From Bombyx mori (Eukaryota; Arthropoda; Insecta; Lepidoptera; Bombycidae), in assembly GCF_030269925.1 (NCBI RefSeq), contig NC_085107.1:744001-808000 (forward strand): a stretch of DNA of 64,000 bases. Reading direction: 5' to 3'. A program made the translations under genes and the position numbers. Below, one piece after another: positions 43,194-55,726 of the stretch. How positions within the stretch are numbered: position 1 is the first letter of the stretch; the number at the start of each line of letters is the position of its first letter. A model generated the notes under the pieces. That model did not search any database. It was not told the DNA's origin and saw only the letters and a list, made by a program, of their open reading frames with translations.

Positions 43194-44460
43194 AAAAAAA
43201 TGACATCAGTTTTGTAAAATAAAGATTTTAAAAGGACTTTGTAAAATATGTAATCGAGTAAAATACGTAATATATGTAAAAACATGTATCGAGTTTAGAT
43301 AAAAAATATATAATCGCACAACCGTAGTAGAGAGTCAAACAGACAATACATATCACGATATTGTCCTCACTTACGGGATGCATGAACGAGTCACGCTGTC
43401 GTTTTTGTGTCGAACGTTGGAAGTCTGCAAGCAAAATACCTTTTCGGATTATATGAGAAAATGGAAGAATTAAAAGGAGTGACGATGTGGGAATTTCAGA
43501 AATGCTATTTGCGGATCATCGCACTTTCGCCTTATACGTCGGAAATCAAGTTGTGGTAATTTTGAGTGGTAGTATTTTGCTTTTTATTCCTATTTTAAAA
43601 CGCCTACCTCCTTTTATTTAGTCTTTAGTTTTAAATAGTACTATTATGAACGTTTTTTTGTAACTCCTCCAGCTTCATTCTGAGTATTGATAGGTAGGTA
43701 GGGTTTCTTGTGAGATTTGATCGCTTTGGTCTCCGATGGGAGCGAAGCATAAATATTAAAATAACCGATCTTAACGAAGCTTATTCATAAAGTATTTTTA
43801 GCATTAATTTTGAAATCATGTGTACACTCATTACGTGCTATGTGCTTAGAGTCATAGAATTAATTAAAACGCGGGATTTAACCGCAACTACTAGTAGTAA
43901 ATACTAATTATACTAATTATCAAAGAGATTACCGAAAAACTCAAATTCAAAAATAGCGGATGATCAAAAAGCCAATTGTTAAAAATAGCCAAACATCGCC
44001 TATCCTGGAATAATCCGAACCTATGTATTAAAAGGCTTTCGTGTATTCCAGAACATATTTTTCTATGTTATTATAGGTTGATAATCTTGTCGTATTTATT
44101 GGTAATTACAATATAGCGTGGGCGGTTCCACACGTTATTGAATTAATTTTCTTTTAGCCACATATCCTTTTTGTTTTTAAAGACTATTAAAAATAATTTG
44201 TTTCATAAACTAGCGAACGTTCCATCGTAAAAACTACTTTAACTGTGGGTACAATACTCAAGGCAAATTTCGGCATTAAGAGATCGTCTATGGCACTCCC
44301 GTGCGCTTAATGGCCTCTTCAATTGTATCGGAAAGTACTTAAAATATCTACACCGTCCTTATAATAATATAATATATTTGAAGAGAATCTTTGATTAAAC
44401 CTTCACGCATTTTATATTTTGTAATGCAGATTCAACCTCTTTTAACGATTACTAACTATA
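43194..44460. other. Unique spacer
   Basis: No gene recognised. ggaaggttacc-free, AT-rich sequence with several short frames. Confidence 0.35.
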
Positions 44461-44462
44461 TG

Positions 44463-44592
44463 TAGGTAGGTAGGTAGGCAGCGGCTTGGCTCTGCCCCTG
44501 GCATTGCTGACGTCCATGAGCGACGGTGACCACTTACCATCAGGTGGGCCGTATGCTCGTCTGCCTACAAAGGCAATAAAAAAAAATAAAAA
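44463..44592 (+). mobile_element. LINE 3' end (family of 2440)
   Basis: After a (ggta)n run at 44463-44476, cagcggcttggctctgcccc, ctggcattgctgacgtccat, ccatcaggtgggccgtatgc and tcgtctgcctacaaaggcaa taaaa, ending A-rich. Only about 110 bp of a very short insertion. Confidence 0.85.
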
Positions 44593-44945
44593 AATAAAAA
44601 ATGTACATGGAACCTTCGTTGTTTGTCAACTATACAAATAACAATTTTACTTATAAATTTGGCTTCAACGGTACATTTCTGAGAAATATAATTATTGATA
44701 CGTTCAATTATAAGGATCCATTTCTTGCTGTTTGACAGCAAAGTAATAAAGGTATTTTTTTATCAAACTTTATCGATCCTTCCCTTGGGATGATGAAAAA
44801 TTTAAATATCGATTTCGTGTGGTTCAATCTATTTTGCAAGTGTAGTTTGGAAGTAGTATTTTTGTACTATTCGAAGTAGTATGTAAACTCTGATATAAAA
44901 ATTTAAACTATACAAATATTATAAAGGATTTTAAGTATTTGTCCT
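44593..44945. other. Unique spacer
   Basis: Nothing recognised. Confidence 0.35.
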
Positions 44946-44946
44946 T

Positions 44947-45284
44947 TTTTTTAATTTCCCTTGTAGGAAGTCGAGTATACAGCCTACCTGATGGTGAGTA
45001 GTTACAGTCGCCCATAGACTTCAGCAATGCCACGGGCAGACCCAGGCCGCTGCTTACCGCTTAATACTGTCCACAAGCCTAGTTTGAAGAAGGACATGTT
45101 ATAGCTCTCGAGAAACACCGTGGAGGGGAGCTCATTCCATAGTCGGATGGTACGTGGCAAATAAGATCTCTGGAAACGCACTGTGGATGAACGCAGTGGC
45201 TCTAGGTAGTATGGATGAACTCTACTCCGGTGGCGGGCGGTGCGATGGTAAAAATGAGATGATGGTATCATCTCAAACAAAAAA
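44947..45284 (-). pseudogene. LINE RT C-terminal fragment (family of 2440)
   Basis: The minus-strand frame reads LFEMIPSSHFYHRTARHRSR, VHPYYLEPLRSSTVRFQRSY, LPRTIRLWNELPSTVFLESY and NMSFFKLGLWTVL, ending in RL-stop near 45002, then the short tail and poly(A). It is 5'-truncated at about 45284 and lacks the catalytic core. Confidence 0.87.
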
Positions 45285-45454
45285 TGTTCACTAAAAATTT
45301 ATTAAAGTAACATCAACGATGAAATATGCTGGGTAATTTTCATGTAACAAAGTGGTTTTCGACAGTGACATAACCTATTGTAAAGTGAGGTTGTGCGAAA
45401 TATTGTAAGATACTGAGGTGTAACCACTACGCCCGCATTCATATTTCGTTCATT

Positions 45455-45693
45455 CGTGTGGGGTTCGGCGTGGCAACCGTTGAAACTATACTGAGACCCT
45501 AGAATTCATATCTCAATATGGGTGGCGGCATTTACGCTGTGGATGTCTATGGGCTTCGATAGCCGGTTAAGGTCTCCACGGCTGCCCCACCCTTCAAACC
45601 GAAAAGCATTGCCGCTTCACGGCTGAAATAGGCAGGGCGTTGGTACCTACCCGTGCGGACTCACAACTACTCACAAGAGTTTCTACCACCAAA
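45455..45693. mobile_element. Head-to-head chimera of two Bm1 pieces
   Basis: 45455-45567 is plus-strand Bm1 (gcaaccgttgaaactatact to tgtctatgggcttcgatag), and it runs straight into minus-strand Bm1 at about 45568-45693 (ggtctccacggctgccccac to gagtttctaccacca). Neither has an A tail. Confidence 0.8.
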
Positions 45694-45882
45694 GGCTCGT
45701 TTGTCTAGGGAAATGTGAAATAGTATCGGTTTGTTAAATAGCCCGTTCCGATCTTTGCTAGAAAAAGAGCGGGAAAAAGTTAGTCATTATCACTAATTGG
45801 TGGAAGAGGTTTACATTGAAGTTTTAAAGCGCTTGGCTGACGGTAAAATTCAACAATAATCAAAACTATCAAAACTATATAT

Positions 45883-46139
45883 ACTGGTGGTAGGACCTCT
45901 TGTTAGTCCGCGCGGGTAGGTACCACCACCCTGCCTATTTCAGCCGTGAAGCAGTAATGCGTGTCGGTTTGAAAGGTGGGGCAGCCGTTGTAACTATACT
46001 GAGACCTTAGAACTTATCTCAAGGTGGGTGGCGCATTTGCGTCGTAGATGTCTATGGGCTCCAGTAACCACTTAACACCAGGTGGGCTGTGAGCTCGTCC
46101 ACCCATTTAAGCTATAAATAAATAAATAAATAAAAAAAA
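45883..46139 (+). mobile_element. Bm1 SINE, full length
   Basis: From actggtggtaggacctcttg to cccatttaagctataaataa and a (taaa)n tail. Confidence 0.93.
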
Positions 46140-46490
46140 CTAACTAAATAATCAAAACAATAATCTCAAAAAAGGCAAATTCTATAAAACATTTTGAAAC
46201 GACCTATGTACCTACTCGTTACAGCTAAATAATGCGTACCTCAATCCAAAAGGTTCCATGACATGTGTATTAATTACATCGTGAGTTAAAACCAAACCCG
46301 CAAAATTAATAGATTTGCGTAATTACTGGTTTCAGTGCCGATTTCACAAATATATACCACAATTTTGTCCACTTAATTTCGCGAAATATTCATGTATTCT
46401 AGCTTTTTGAGTGAGGCACTAGCGGTAATAATAAATTGAAAATTAAAAAAAAACCTTCAATGTACTTGTTTTAATAAGGAAGTCATTTTA
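46140..46490. other. Unique spacer
   Basis: Nothing recognised. Confidence 0.35.
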
Positions 46491-46494
46491 ATAA

Positions 46495-46665
46495 GGATGT
46501 CGTAACTTCCGGAAAATATTGTGGAAAAAGTTCATTCGAGAGTTGGAAGGTACGTGATAGAAATAACATCTGGAAACATACAGTACGTATAGCAGCTGTC
46601 CAGGTTAGTAGAGGTATTACCGGATATCTGGAACCACCTTGAAGCGGATGGTGTTATGGTAAATT
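46495..46665 (-). pseudogene. Decayed CR1/jockey-like RT fragment
   Basis: attgtggaaaaagttcattc, gagagttggaaggtacgtga and ataacatctggaaacataca correspond loosely to the WNELPSTVFP / RTIRL / FQRSF coding part of the 2440 family. Frame destroyed. Confidence 0.55.
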
Positions 46666-46671
46666 ATAAAC

Positions 46672-46852
46672 AATCCTCCTCCTTGCCCTCCTTGCGTCGT
46701 TCTCCTCATTACTGAGAGTCGTGACTCTCCCGCTGCATCAACCTCTCTTTCATTCTAAGATCATGCTCCATCTGCTACGATTCTTGGCCTCGTGGAGGGC
46801 ATCGTGGAGCCTGATGTCTAGACAAGACCTAATTTGGTCCGACCATCTCGAA
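46672..46852 (-). pseudogene. LINE endonuclease-RT C-terminal end
   Basis: Minus-strand frame RWSDQIRSCLDIRLHDALHE AKNRSRWSMILE, then, after a shift, ESHDSQ and stop. It matches the end of the 37.1-kb copy (RWSDQIRTALDS.. / GGHDPQ). It directly adjoins another LINE tail. Confidence 0.7.
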
Positions 46853-47910
46853 TAAGCAATCAAATGATAACAAATAGATGTAAACGAGACAAGTACTTAA
46901 TATCATCAAATAACCGTGGACCGAAGGGCCGCGAGTTGCCTGCTTCAAACATTCTAAATAAAGTCGAAAATGAAAATAACAAAAAAAAAATAAAAATTGC
47001 ATAGCATCCAAGTTCTTACCAAAGAAAGATCAGAATAAATTTTCAATCTCTGTTGTAGACTGGGCCGGATATTGACAAGTATTATTGTTTGGGACAAGCC
47101 TCAGACCACACGACCCGCCTGATTGCGGTCGACTGCACTCCAAGCCTACACGATTTGAGATATCGACTTTTTAAATCGGAATGGTTTGATGTGGGGTTAA
47201 TGGAAACGTCGCTCCGGCGGGTTTTAGTTCTGGAAGTGACGGCTACGCCGGCAAAATAACGTTCACAATTTTGGTAGGAGACTCTCGCTAGTACGTTCAC
47301 ATTTCCGTGCCCAGATTAATAGATGAACATTGTCCAAGCTTAAACAATCATTGTCTTTTCTATACAATTTTTTCAATTACGAACATCCGAAAAATATAAA
47401 TATTTTTTTTTATTTTACGGTACCGTTTTAATTCTGGCTTACCGAGTCCACGGACAACACAATAAAGTTAATGGGGCCGCTTACCTATTTTAATTTATTT
47501 TTGAATATAAAAAATGATCTTTATAAAGCTTAATTAATCATAAGTTAATATAATTATTATATTTTACTATACCAAATAATATTGTTTTTATTTTTATCAT
47601 TATATTATTTCATTTAATTTAATTCTAGTATCACGACAACATAGTTCTCCCCCTGTGTCGTCATCAAGAATCACGATCGGTTCTGATCAAAAATAACGAG
47701 GGCTATGAAGGTCTGGTCTGATATCAAATTAATGTTACTTAATTAATAGTAAAGACAAGCGGTTCTTGTAGACGTTATATTTTATTGAAAATTTCAAGGC
47801 GTCAGTTCAACTTCTATGTTTGTATAGTAGTTACCATCAACAAAACCATTATTTTAATAATTTGATCTAATATCGTAAAAGGGCATCATCAGAACAAAAC
47901 CTTTATTAAT
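46853..47910. other. Unique spacer
   Basis: No gene recognised. 47085-47310 is GC-balanced (gaccacacgacccgcctgat, aacgtcgctccggcgggttt) with a 72-codon minus frame and may be an unrecognised old repeat. Confidence 0.4.
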
Positions 47911-47912
47911 TA

Positions 47913-48170
47913 CTAGCTAAACCGGCAGACTTCGCAGTGGCTCAATCGATAAATAAAATACCTAAGCTTTTCTATAAAATAAACTTAAAACAAACAAAAG
48001 GAATCCGTCCGACGGGGACACATCAAAGGGAAACATCAAAATTGTTATTTTTATTTATTTCCAGGAATTTTCATATTTATCTACCTTTTAAACCTTCCCT
48101 GGACTTCCACGAATAATTCAAAGCCAAAATTAGCCAAATCGGTCCAGCCGTTTTCGAGTTTTAGTGAGAC
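47913..48170 (-). mobile_element. Helitron family C copy 2, 5' end missing
   Basis: The minus-strand 3' end GAAGTCTGCCGGTTTAGCTAG precedes a T. The body matches 23740-24013 up to tctcactaaaactcgaaaac, after which the usual gttcgttag start is absent. A 5'-truncated copy. Confidence 0.75.
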
Positions 48171-48970
48171 AATATACTATTTTTTGGATACATAAAGTAA
48201 TAACACGAAGAGAACACGCGTTTCTAGAAAGTTTGAGAGTTTTCTGGAACGATACTCGGCATTTCGAAACATTGATTGAGTTCGTTCAAGTTATTTTAAA
48301 ACTTCGGACTGGTGTTCGAAGAATGTCTACAAAATTCTATACATATTTTTGTAACGGTAATATTACGTTGAACTACATGAAATGAACAAGTGACTATAAA
48401 AAATCTGATATGAAGAATAATGAAAAATTAAATATCATTTATTCTCCTACCTGGATAAACAGTCAAGGATCATGTAGTGTTAGTCGCTTATCGGAGTTAT
48501 CCGCCTTAAAAAATAAAGTCGGATCATCAATTTACTATATTTTACTATGTTTATTAAATAGTTATTGTTATATATAAATAATATAGTTTGATTGATTTGA
48601 TTGATTGATTTGATTTCTTGCAGTTACTTTAATATCACATACGTCAATTAAATTATTTTTCGCATAAACTGAAACCAGGAACACGCGACCGTAAGAGAAT
48701 GCGATCCGCTGATAGCACTCCTGAACTCGTTTAATGAACTTCACTGGACTGCGAATAAACTTTCTGTGAATTCCACGAGCTTTTTATAAACTTATAACAG
48801 CTTTTAAACATTCATTTTATGACTGAGCTTTAAACTTTGCAACGATTGCCTTTCTAACTAGTATTCCTATATTTAGAATATATTTTATCTTTGCTATAGT
48901 TTTACCGAAGACATGTACCTTTCACAGATTTTTTTACTTTTTATTCGACAAAATGCTATTCATAAATTGT
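48171..48970. other. Unique spacer
   Basis: No gene recognised; a short gattgattgatt run near 48590-48610. Confidence 0.35.
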
Positions 48971-48974
48971 GTCT

Positions 48975-49140
48975 TTTTTCCTTCTTAGGTGTGTGGATGA
49001 GCTCACGGCCCACGGCACACCTGGTGTGAAGTGGTTACCTAAGCCCATAGACATCTACACGTAAATGCCGTCACCCACCTTAAGACATGAGTTCTAAGGA
49101 CAGAACAACGGCTGCCCCGCCCTTCAAACCGAAACGCATG
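48975..49140 (-). mobile_element. Bm1 SINE, 5' part lost
   Basis: ggatgagctcacggcccacg, tggtgtgaagtggttaccta, cccatagacatctacacgta, ccacccaccttaagacatga and ccttcaaaccgaaacgcatg. A diverged plus-strand piece (ctcatctcaaggtggaatgg) follows at 49186-49260. Confidence 0.8.
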
Positions 49141-49471
49141 TTTCAAATGGGATCACCATTATCGCAATAAAGACTTCAGCTTCTCATCTCAAGGTGGAAT
49201 GGCGGTATCCACATTATTCTATTCACTGGCTGCGGTAGCCGCTTATAGCTGACCTTTGAGATCGTCAGTAGACCTACACCGCTAATATATCTCTTTAGAT
49301 TATAGTTAATCGGATTTATTTATACATCACCCTGAAAATTGTATATATAAAAAATCTGTTCTTATTCTAGAATCTAAATATCAGTAGTTCATTACCACGA
49401 TAACTAAAAAGTGTTCGAAATGTTGGAAACATGTAATATAAAGACAATAAAAAATGCGAGATTATAACCAT

Positions 49472-49648
49472 TGTAGGTATAACGACGAAGGGAAGATCTT
49501 CTATCGAGCGCGTGATATTGCTCGGTAGACCGACGGTCCGAATGTTGTTGTTCGGAACTTGTATATATGCAAGCTTATCTTGATAATGTTGTAAGCGGGA
49601 TTCAGGCATCTGTCTAATATATTGTGTTAAATGATGGCTACCGCCACA
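49472..49648 (-). mobile_element. Solo LTR of the miniature element
   Basis: 177 bp, from tgtaggtataacgacgaagg to gctaccgccaca, flanked by CCAT on both sides (49468-49471 and 49649-49652). Diverged by a handful of changes from the LTRs at 5.3-6.1 kb. Confidence 0.82.
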
Positions 49649-49652
49649 CCAT

Positions 49653-51070
49653 TAAATTAATTTTAAATATATCGCGAAACCCAAAGAACATACTATAATC
49701 TGAATCGGTTTATATCTGTGATGAGCTTAAGGCCTATGCACTATTAAGCGGTCAATACCAGTTAAGGACCGCAGTATGGTCATTGCACTCGACGAAGATA
49801 CTGCTAAAGCTGTCATATTTTTTTCGTAAAGCTGTATACTTTATTCAAACAAGTCTTTACGAACGAACCATATCACATTTAATTTTACATGGTTATAGTC
49901 TTTATACGTAATTGCGTATTATTGTCACGTAGATATGATTTTTCAGTAGGTACATGAAACAATTTTATAACTTGCGTAATTCGTTTACACATTGGCTATA
50001 CTTGTACATGTTGTGACGTATTGAAAATCATAGAACATCTTCATATAGGCGTATTCCGCCCTAAGTATTAATATGAAGACGAGAAACCGAAAATGAACAC
50101 TCAAACGATTTTCTACGTGAAATTCTCAAAAATCCGAGCAATAAGGTTTATATTCGCTTGCAGTCCCGTGAACAGTCTGCAGAAAATTAATGATTTGTCC
50201 ACTTCAGTGAGTAATTGCCTGCAAATATGATAGTGTGGATTTATGGGCTTCACTAGATGGCTTAGTTTCTGCTCGGCAGAAATATACGTATATATATAAA
50301 GCAATTAGATAACTCAGAGTACAGTTTAATTGTGAAGAAGTTTGGAAATAACTTTAGGACCAAATGAATCGTTTTTATTGGCGACGAGAGGAAAGCCTTA
50401 ATTGAGTCTGGACCTAATCCGATTGAGTTTCATAAGCGACGCGTATTATCCACTGAACGCCATTAACACCAGTGAAAGAATACGAAATCTAAGTACGAAA
50501 CCCCAACTTAATTACTTTATCATTTGACGTGATCATAAAGTTTGCAACATTTCTGACCCATCGTCTAAATGACACGCATTATATACCCGTATACGGATTA
50601 TGCTGGTATTCGCATTTCTCAAATACGTGCCAATTTTTCTAGGGAAACGTACAAAGCAATTGCTGACAAAATACGATGAAAGAACCACATCACGAAGTAG
50701 GAATCTAACAGGCAATATTTATAAAACGTAATTACTGGCGGCAGGCTAATGAGGCGACGTAATCAGACCGCCAAACACACGGATTTTCATTCACAAAATA
50801 TTATGTTACAAGCACGAACTCAACGCTGCCATCACAAATCAATCATTATAAATCTAATCTAACCAAGCTAACAGGCAAAGCAAATTGGATATGTTCATGT
50901 ATCGACTGAAATTGTGGCTCCCACAATACTTGTTGCATATTAGTGACGTTAAAATGAACGGACATTTTGGTTTCTATAGTAACGAAGTATGACATGGCTG
51001 AGGGATAAGTGTACTGTATTATTTTGAGGTTAGGGGCTCTCGAACGAAACTTTCAGAATTTTCATTATAA
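49653..51070. other. Unique spacer
   Basis: No coding exon recognised in 1.4 kb. Confidence 0.4.
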
Positions 51071-51451
51071 TGTTACGCACTGGGGTTCGGGATAAATAAA
51101 ATTTCACCAAAGTACAACTAAAAACTGTATTCAACACTTAGAGCACTTAAAACACTTCACAACCACTTTAAAACTCAATTCGCTTCTTCCACTTCGCTTC
51201 ATGTGATTCGTTCGCTGATTCGCTTCGAGTAGTTCCAATTACTCACAGACTGTGTGCCATCTCTACAACGCTTTTATAGCCGATACGTCATCCCTAGAAT
51301 TATCGAGAATATTCCACACATTTCTAGTAGTACTTTCTGCTATCTGTCAATAGATGGCGTTGTACTTCTCGAGCGTTCTAGGCGCTTCTAGGTCCTTCAA
51401 TATTCGTTCGACTATTCGGCGATATATGGCGTTACTCTTACCGGCGTAACA
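51071..51451 (-). mobile_element. 381-bp solo LTR
   Basis: Bounded by TGTTACGC and GCGTAACA, an 8-bp terminal inverted repeat of TG..CA type. On the minus strand a TATA box (ggctataaaagcg) lies in the middle, followed about 30 bases later by cagtctgtgagt, where transcription could start, and ending atccc gaaccccagtgcgtaaca. This is the layout of a retrotransposon LTR. No second LTR or internal region is nearby, so it is solo. The flanks (ATAA and CTAA) do not match perfectly. Confidence 0.8.
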
Positions 51452-51476
51452 CTAACATACAGGTTTGCGACCTTTG

Positions 51477-51516
51477 ACCAGGAAAAGTAGCTATTAGAAT
51501 AGCTACTTTTCCTGGT
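51477..51516. repeat. Perfect 19-bp hairpin with 2-base loop
   Basis: accaggaaaagtagctatt (51477-51495), loop ag, exact reverse complement 51498-51516. It lies 25 bases past the solo LTR. Confidence 0.95.
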
Positions 51517-54330
51517 TGAACTTCCATATTATCTAAGAAGTCGTTACTCGTGTATTATCTATGTTCGAGTAACATAATGTGGAACGGAAGAAAAAAGTAT
51601 GCAATCCGATTGCGATTGTTGTGTGTTACATGGTAATGATAAGTTCATCGAGTGTGTCCTTTCACATGTTATGTTATATAATCATCTTTATTTTGAAATT
51701 TACGTAGTGGTGCTTATGATTTTCGGTGACTATTTCACAGTAGATATAATAATAAACCTATAATCTATCCGTATAAAAGTCGAAGTGTGGTGGTGTGTAT
51801 ATTCCTTATACACTACGAAATGTATGGACCAATTTCGGTGAAATTTTCAGAAAATCTTCAAATTGGCCCAACGGTTCATCCTGTGTAGTTGGTTGCAATC
51901 GCATCAAAGTGTACTCATTGGATCGAATGGCAACGCGATCCGAGTTTGACATTTGAAACAACAACCTCGTTGCGACCGGTTCACAAAATAAACATACCCT
52001 TTTCCTTAACACCACAATATAAATTGGACCAAGTTTCTCGCGAAATTAATAACATGGTCAGAGAAATAGCTCGTATATTTGTTTGTGTTAATCCGTGTTT
52101 GAGCGGGTGGTGGCACGAACGCTCTGAAAGGTCGACTGTAGTTATCATGAAATGCCAATATTTGGGAAAATTCTTGTGCTTTAGTATAGTGTAATGTTTT
52201 ACTTTTAATTTGACCCGATTAATAATATTAATTTATTTTATAATTAAATTCGTACAGTCATCAAAATCGGGATTTGGATCCTTTGGTGCAGGCATTGTTG
52301 TCTATTCTTGATGGACAATATCAAAGAAGTGTAATAATTTTTGTGAAATGAATATAAGATACAACATTTAGTCATGTTTTCTCATCTATGACTTAAAATA
52401 CTGCTTAGTCTTTGTCTTTCCATTTACTGGGACATCCGTTGTGCAATAGAATTGAAAGTGCGACCTCGTGACTCAAGATGAGTTAAAGCACTCAAGTGGT
52501 GATGTCTATAGACTACAGTAAACAAGTCAGGGTCGGCAGGCCCATCATTATAATCACCATTCTCCTGCCCTTCTCCCACTCAACTGGGGTCGGCGCAACA
52601 TGTTTTCTCCTTCCATACTCCTCTATTATATACCGTTTCTTCTCTCACTTCCCTCTTACACATCTTATTATCGTCTTTCACACAATTCATTCATTTTTTC
52701 TTTGGTCTACATCTTCCTCTAAAGCCTTTGATAGAGCTCGCCAGCCCATTTCGTGCAATAAAAAAATTAACTTGTGTGCAGTTGACTTAAAGTAGGAGAG
52801 ACACCTGAATATTCCAATTCATTCTCTCACTAAATTTTATGTCTATAAATCTCCATATTTTAGTGTCAACTTTTCGTTCCATCGAATTTCAAATAATACC
52901 GCTACTGAAGATGTTTGATTCTCGTACCTTTATTTATTTTAACATTCCTTTGCTCAACTTGCTTTTACGTTTTTCGTTGTCACCACTGAAGGAAGCTGTC
53001 ACTTATCAGAGTGTTAGCGATGCGCGTTTCTATCTGTACTGGGACGCGTCACGCTAGCCGTGCCGCCAGCGCCATTAGCGACTGTATATCTATTTATGTT
53101 TATCTTCACCGAATTTTATTGCCGGTAATATCGTGACAGAATCATTATGAAGCATGTGAAATGTAATGCGATAGATTTCAGGATAAACGGAGACTAAGCT
53201 TAGCGAGAACTTACATGAATCTGTTCTCTTTGAGACTTGAGGTCATCTATAATTATAGCTGTTAGCTCATCTATATTAAAATACAGTGATCGTATCTTAC
53301 GAATGCGAGTGTAGAACTCATCCGTATTTAGGCAGAGTTACTAAGGATGATAGAGCATTTGGTAATTGGTATACAATGTTCTACAAACTTCTATATTTTT
53401 GTTTGCTTATTCAAAAAGAAGATTTACAAACGAGTGGCTCCATGGATCTACTTTTCCAATGTTATTCCTTGATACTTTTCCGAAAATATATTCCTTTTCT
53501 TCACTGATAAGTACTGTGACATCACTATAGATATAAGAGTCATTGTATGGAAGGATAGGGGAGTGATTAGATGGAAAAATGAAGAGGAAGAATACTAGTA
53601 TCCAAGACGAGTACTGTAGTTGATGAAGACATGGTCTCATCTCATGAATAATAGTCAGATATAGTAGTAGTATGCTAATTCCTTGAGTCCGGTTTTCGGG
53701 CTATAATGCCGTGTGCCAGTCTTAAGAAATCATTTACCTCGTGTTGCTTTTTGGATGACGCCAAAGTACACGTACCTGGAAATAGACGTAAATAATTAAT
53801 TAACATCTAAAATATCGTAATTTCTGTTAGAGCAAAGTTTTAAATATGAAACCTTTCTCAGTTTGCCTCGAGAAAGTATAAAGAGGGTATATTGTGGAAA
53901 GGTACTGGCTGGTACTACCATCCTGTCTTCTGTGTTTTACTTTAAAGGATAACTCCGATGTGATTGATATCTGCGTCATTCGTCATTTGGATTTGAGCTT
54001 GAAGGTAAGATATATCTAGTCATTATCTGTGTGGCTTTAGCTTAATGTAATCATACAAATATTTTCAGCAAATGAGCGTTCCTCTGCCGTTGCGTTACGA
54101 ATTTTTTTTAACTTTATTTTCAAATTCGATTTTTCATTTAGAAAATAAATAACATAGGTTAATATTATGTTAATGTTTTAGTATGTTACAAAAAAAAGCT
54201 TTCAGTTTTACTGCTTAAACGAATACATTACGAAGTACATACATAATCTTATAATGTTTTGATATCTTGATTAAATATTGACATATTATGTATAGTTAAC
54301 GGAAATTTAAAAGCGTGTAGTAGCAGGTAA
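51517..54330. other. Mostly unique stretch
   Basis: No exon recognised. 51763-51850 (tctatccgtataaaagtcga after an A) looks like a Helitron-type 5' start without a matching end. 52525-52720 (ctcaactggggtcggcgcaa, cacacaattcattcattttt) resembles a repeat seen in moths, perhaps a LINE tail. 53000-53090 is a GC-rich patch. Confidence 0.4.
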
Positions 54331-54331
54331 T

Positions 54332-54425
54332 CGCTTTACTGTGCCAATAGCATTGCTGAAGTACTTGACCGACGGCGACCACTCGCAATCAGGTGGGCCG
54401 TATGCTTGTCTACCTACTAAAACCA
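54332..54425 (+). mobile_element. Decayed LINE 3' end (family of 2440)
   Basis: ccaatagcattgctgaagta, cgacggcgaccactcgcaat, caggtgggccgtatgcttgt and ctacctact align with the family tail. The A tail is lost. Confidence 0.7.
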
Positions 54426-55725
54426 ATTTTACAAAATCGATTTAATAGATTTTCAGTGGTACTGGAAGAAAGAAAAAAAGGAAGCCATCGTTACCGGCTA
54501 TTGCAAGTGAGAGACACACGACCCCCCTTTCGTAGCCTCTGAAATTTAAGTGGGTACGTACTCATGATTGTACAAAAAATTGTAAGCTTTAAATAAATAA
54601 TATAAATTGATATGATATACGAGAAATCAACAAAATATATAATCGAACCTTTTATTATTAATCAAATCACACGAAAATACGCCTCAAGGAAAACAAAATT
54701 AATGCGACAAAGCAATTTTATTAATTACAGCAACGGATCGGGTGCCAGCTACTCTAATAAATTAATCGAATTAATCTGATCCTGAATAGGAAGGAGAAGG
54801 ACAGGTGTCCTTTTGTTCACTCCGCATGATTGTTTTTATTTCAAGCCTTTTATGACGACATTGACGTCTAATTATGAGGACGAAACTAATCCACGTAATA
54901 ACCCAGTGTCTTTACGTCAACCCGATCTGTGTGCAGATGTTACTATTTCTGTCAGAAGCCTTCAAATACGACACCAGTTATAGATAATTAAAACGACTTT
55001 ATTTTTTTAGAAAATAATTAGAACAGAAATAATAAAAAATACTGGAAATAATAAGAATGGTAAACGCGGGATCAAATCAAAAAAATACCGCAAAAGATAC
55101 TATAGCATTTACAAATTTGTCTACGATTTTATATCTCTGGGAGACTCTTGGCCTTCGTTTCTATGGACGTCACATAACTTGATTAGGGTTCGTAGTATTC
55201 AATCTTAATTTTGCTGCTACTTACGTCAGTGATTTTGAAAAAGCAACTTTTTTTTAAACCAAATTTCAAATAAATCTTGAATAATTAATCTATTAATTCC
55301 AAGAAACTGTTTGACGTAGTAGTGTTATAAAGTACAACAATCAAATTTACGTTCGTTAAAATTTCGAACAGAGTTAATTAATGAGGTGCTACTAATTAAA
55401 ATCGAGCCTCAATTTTATTATATAGAGTTGCGATTTAGTAGCAAAGTTGGATTGTTTACGGGTGCAAACGTTTGTGTACGAAACGAACTTTCCTTTGAGA
55501 GTAATCGCTGAAGTTTTGAACGATCAAAAATTAATGGGAAACATCCTTTGGTTTGTGAAACAATTCGCGCGATCCGTGTTAATCAGAGCCTCCTAATTTT
55601 CGTTTGTAGCATGCGTATTGTGTTTTTGACGGACTATAAGCTGAAAAGCCTTAATACGACAATTTATTGGACAGTAAAATTGAGCGTTAACAAAAAAAAC
55701 ATCATTTTTTTATTAAAAATAAAAC
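54426..55725. other. Unique AT-rich spacer
   Basis: Nothing recognised. Confidence 0.4.
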
Positions 55726-55726
55726 A

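Noticed and set aside
47082..47300. 72-codon minus-strand frame in a GC-balanced patch
   Set aside because: No recognisable motif; the patch may be an old repeat.
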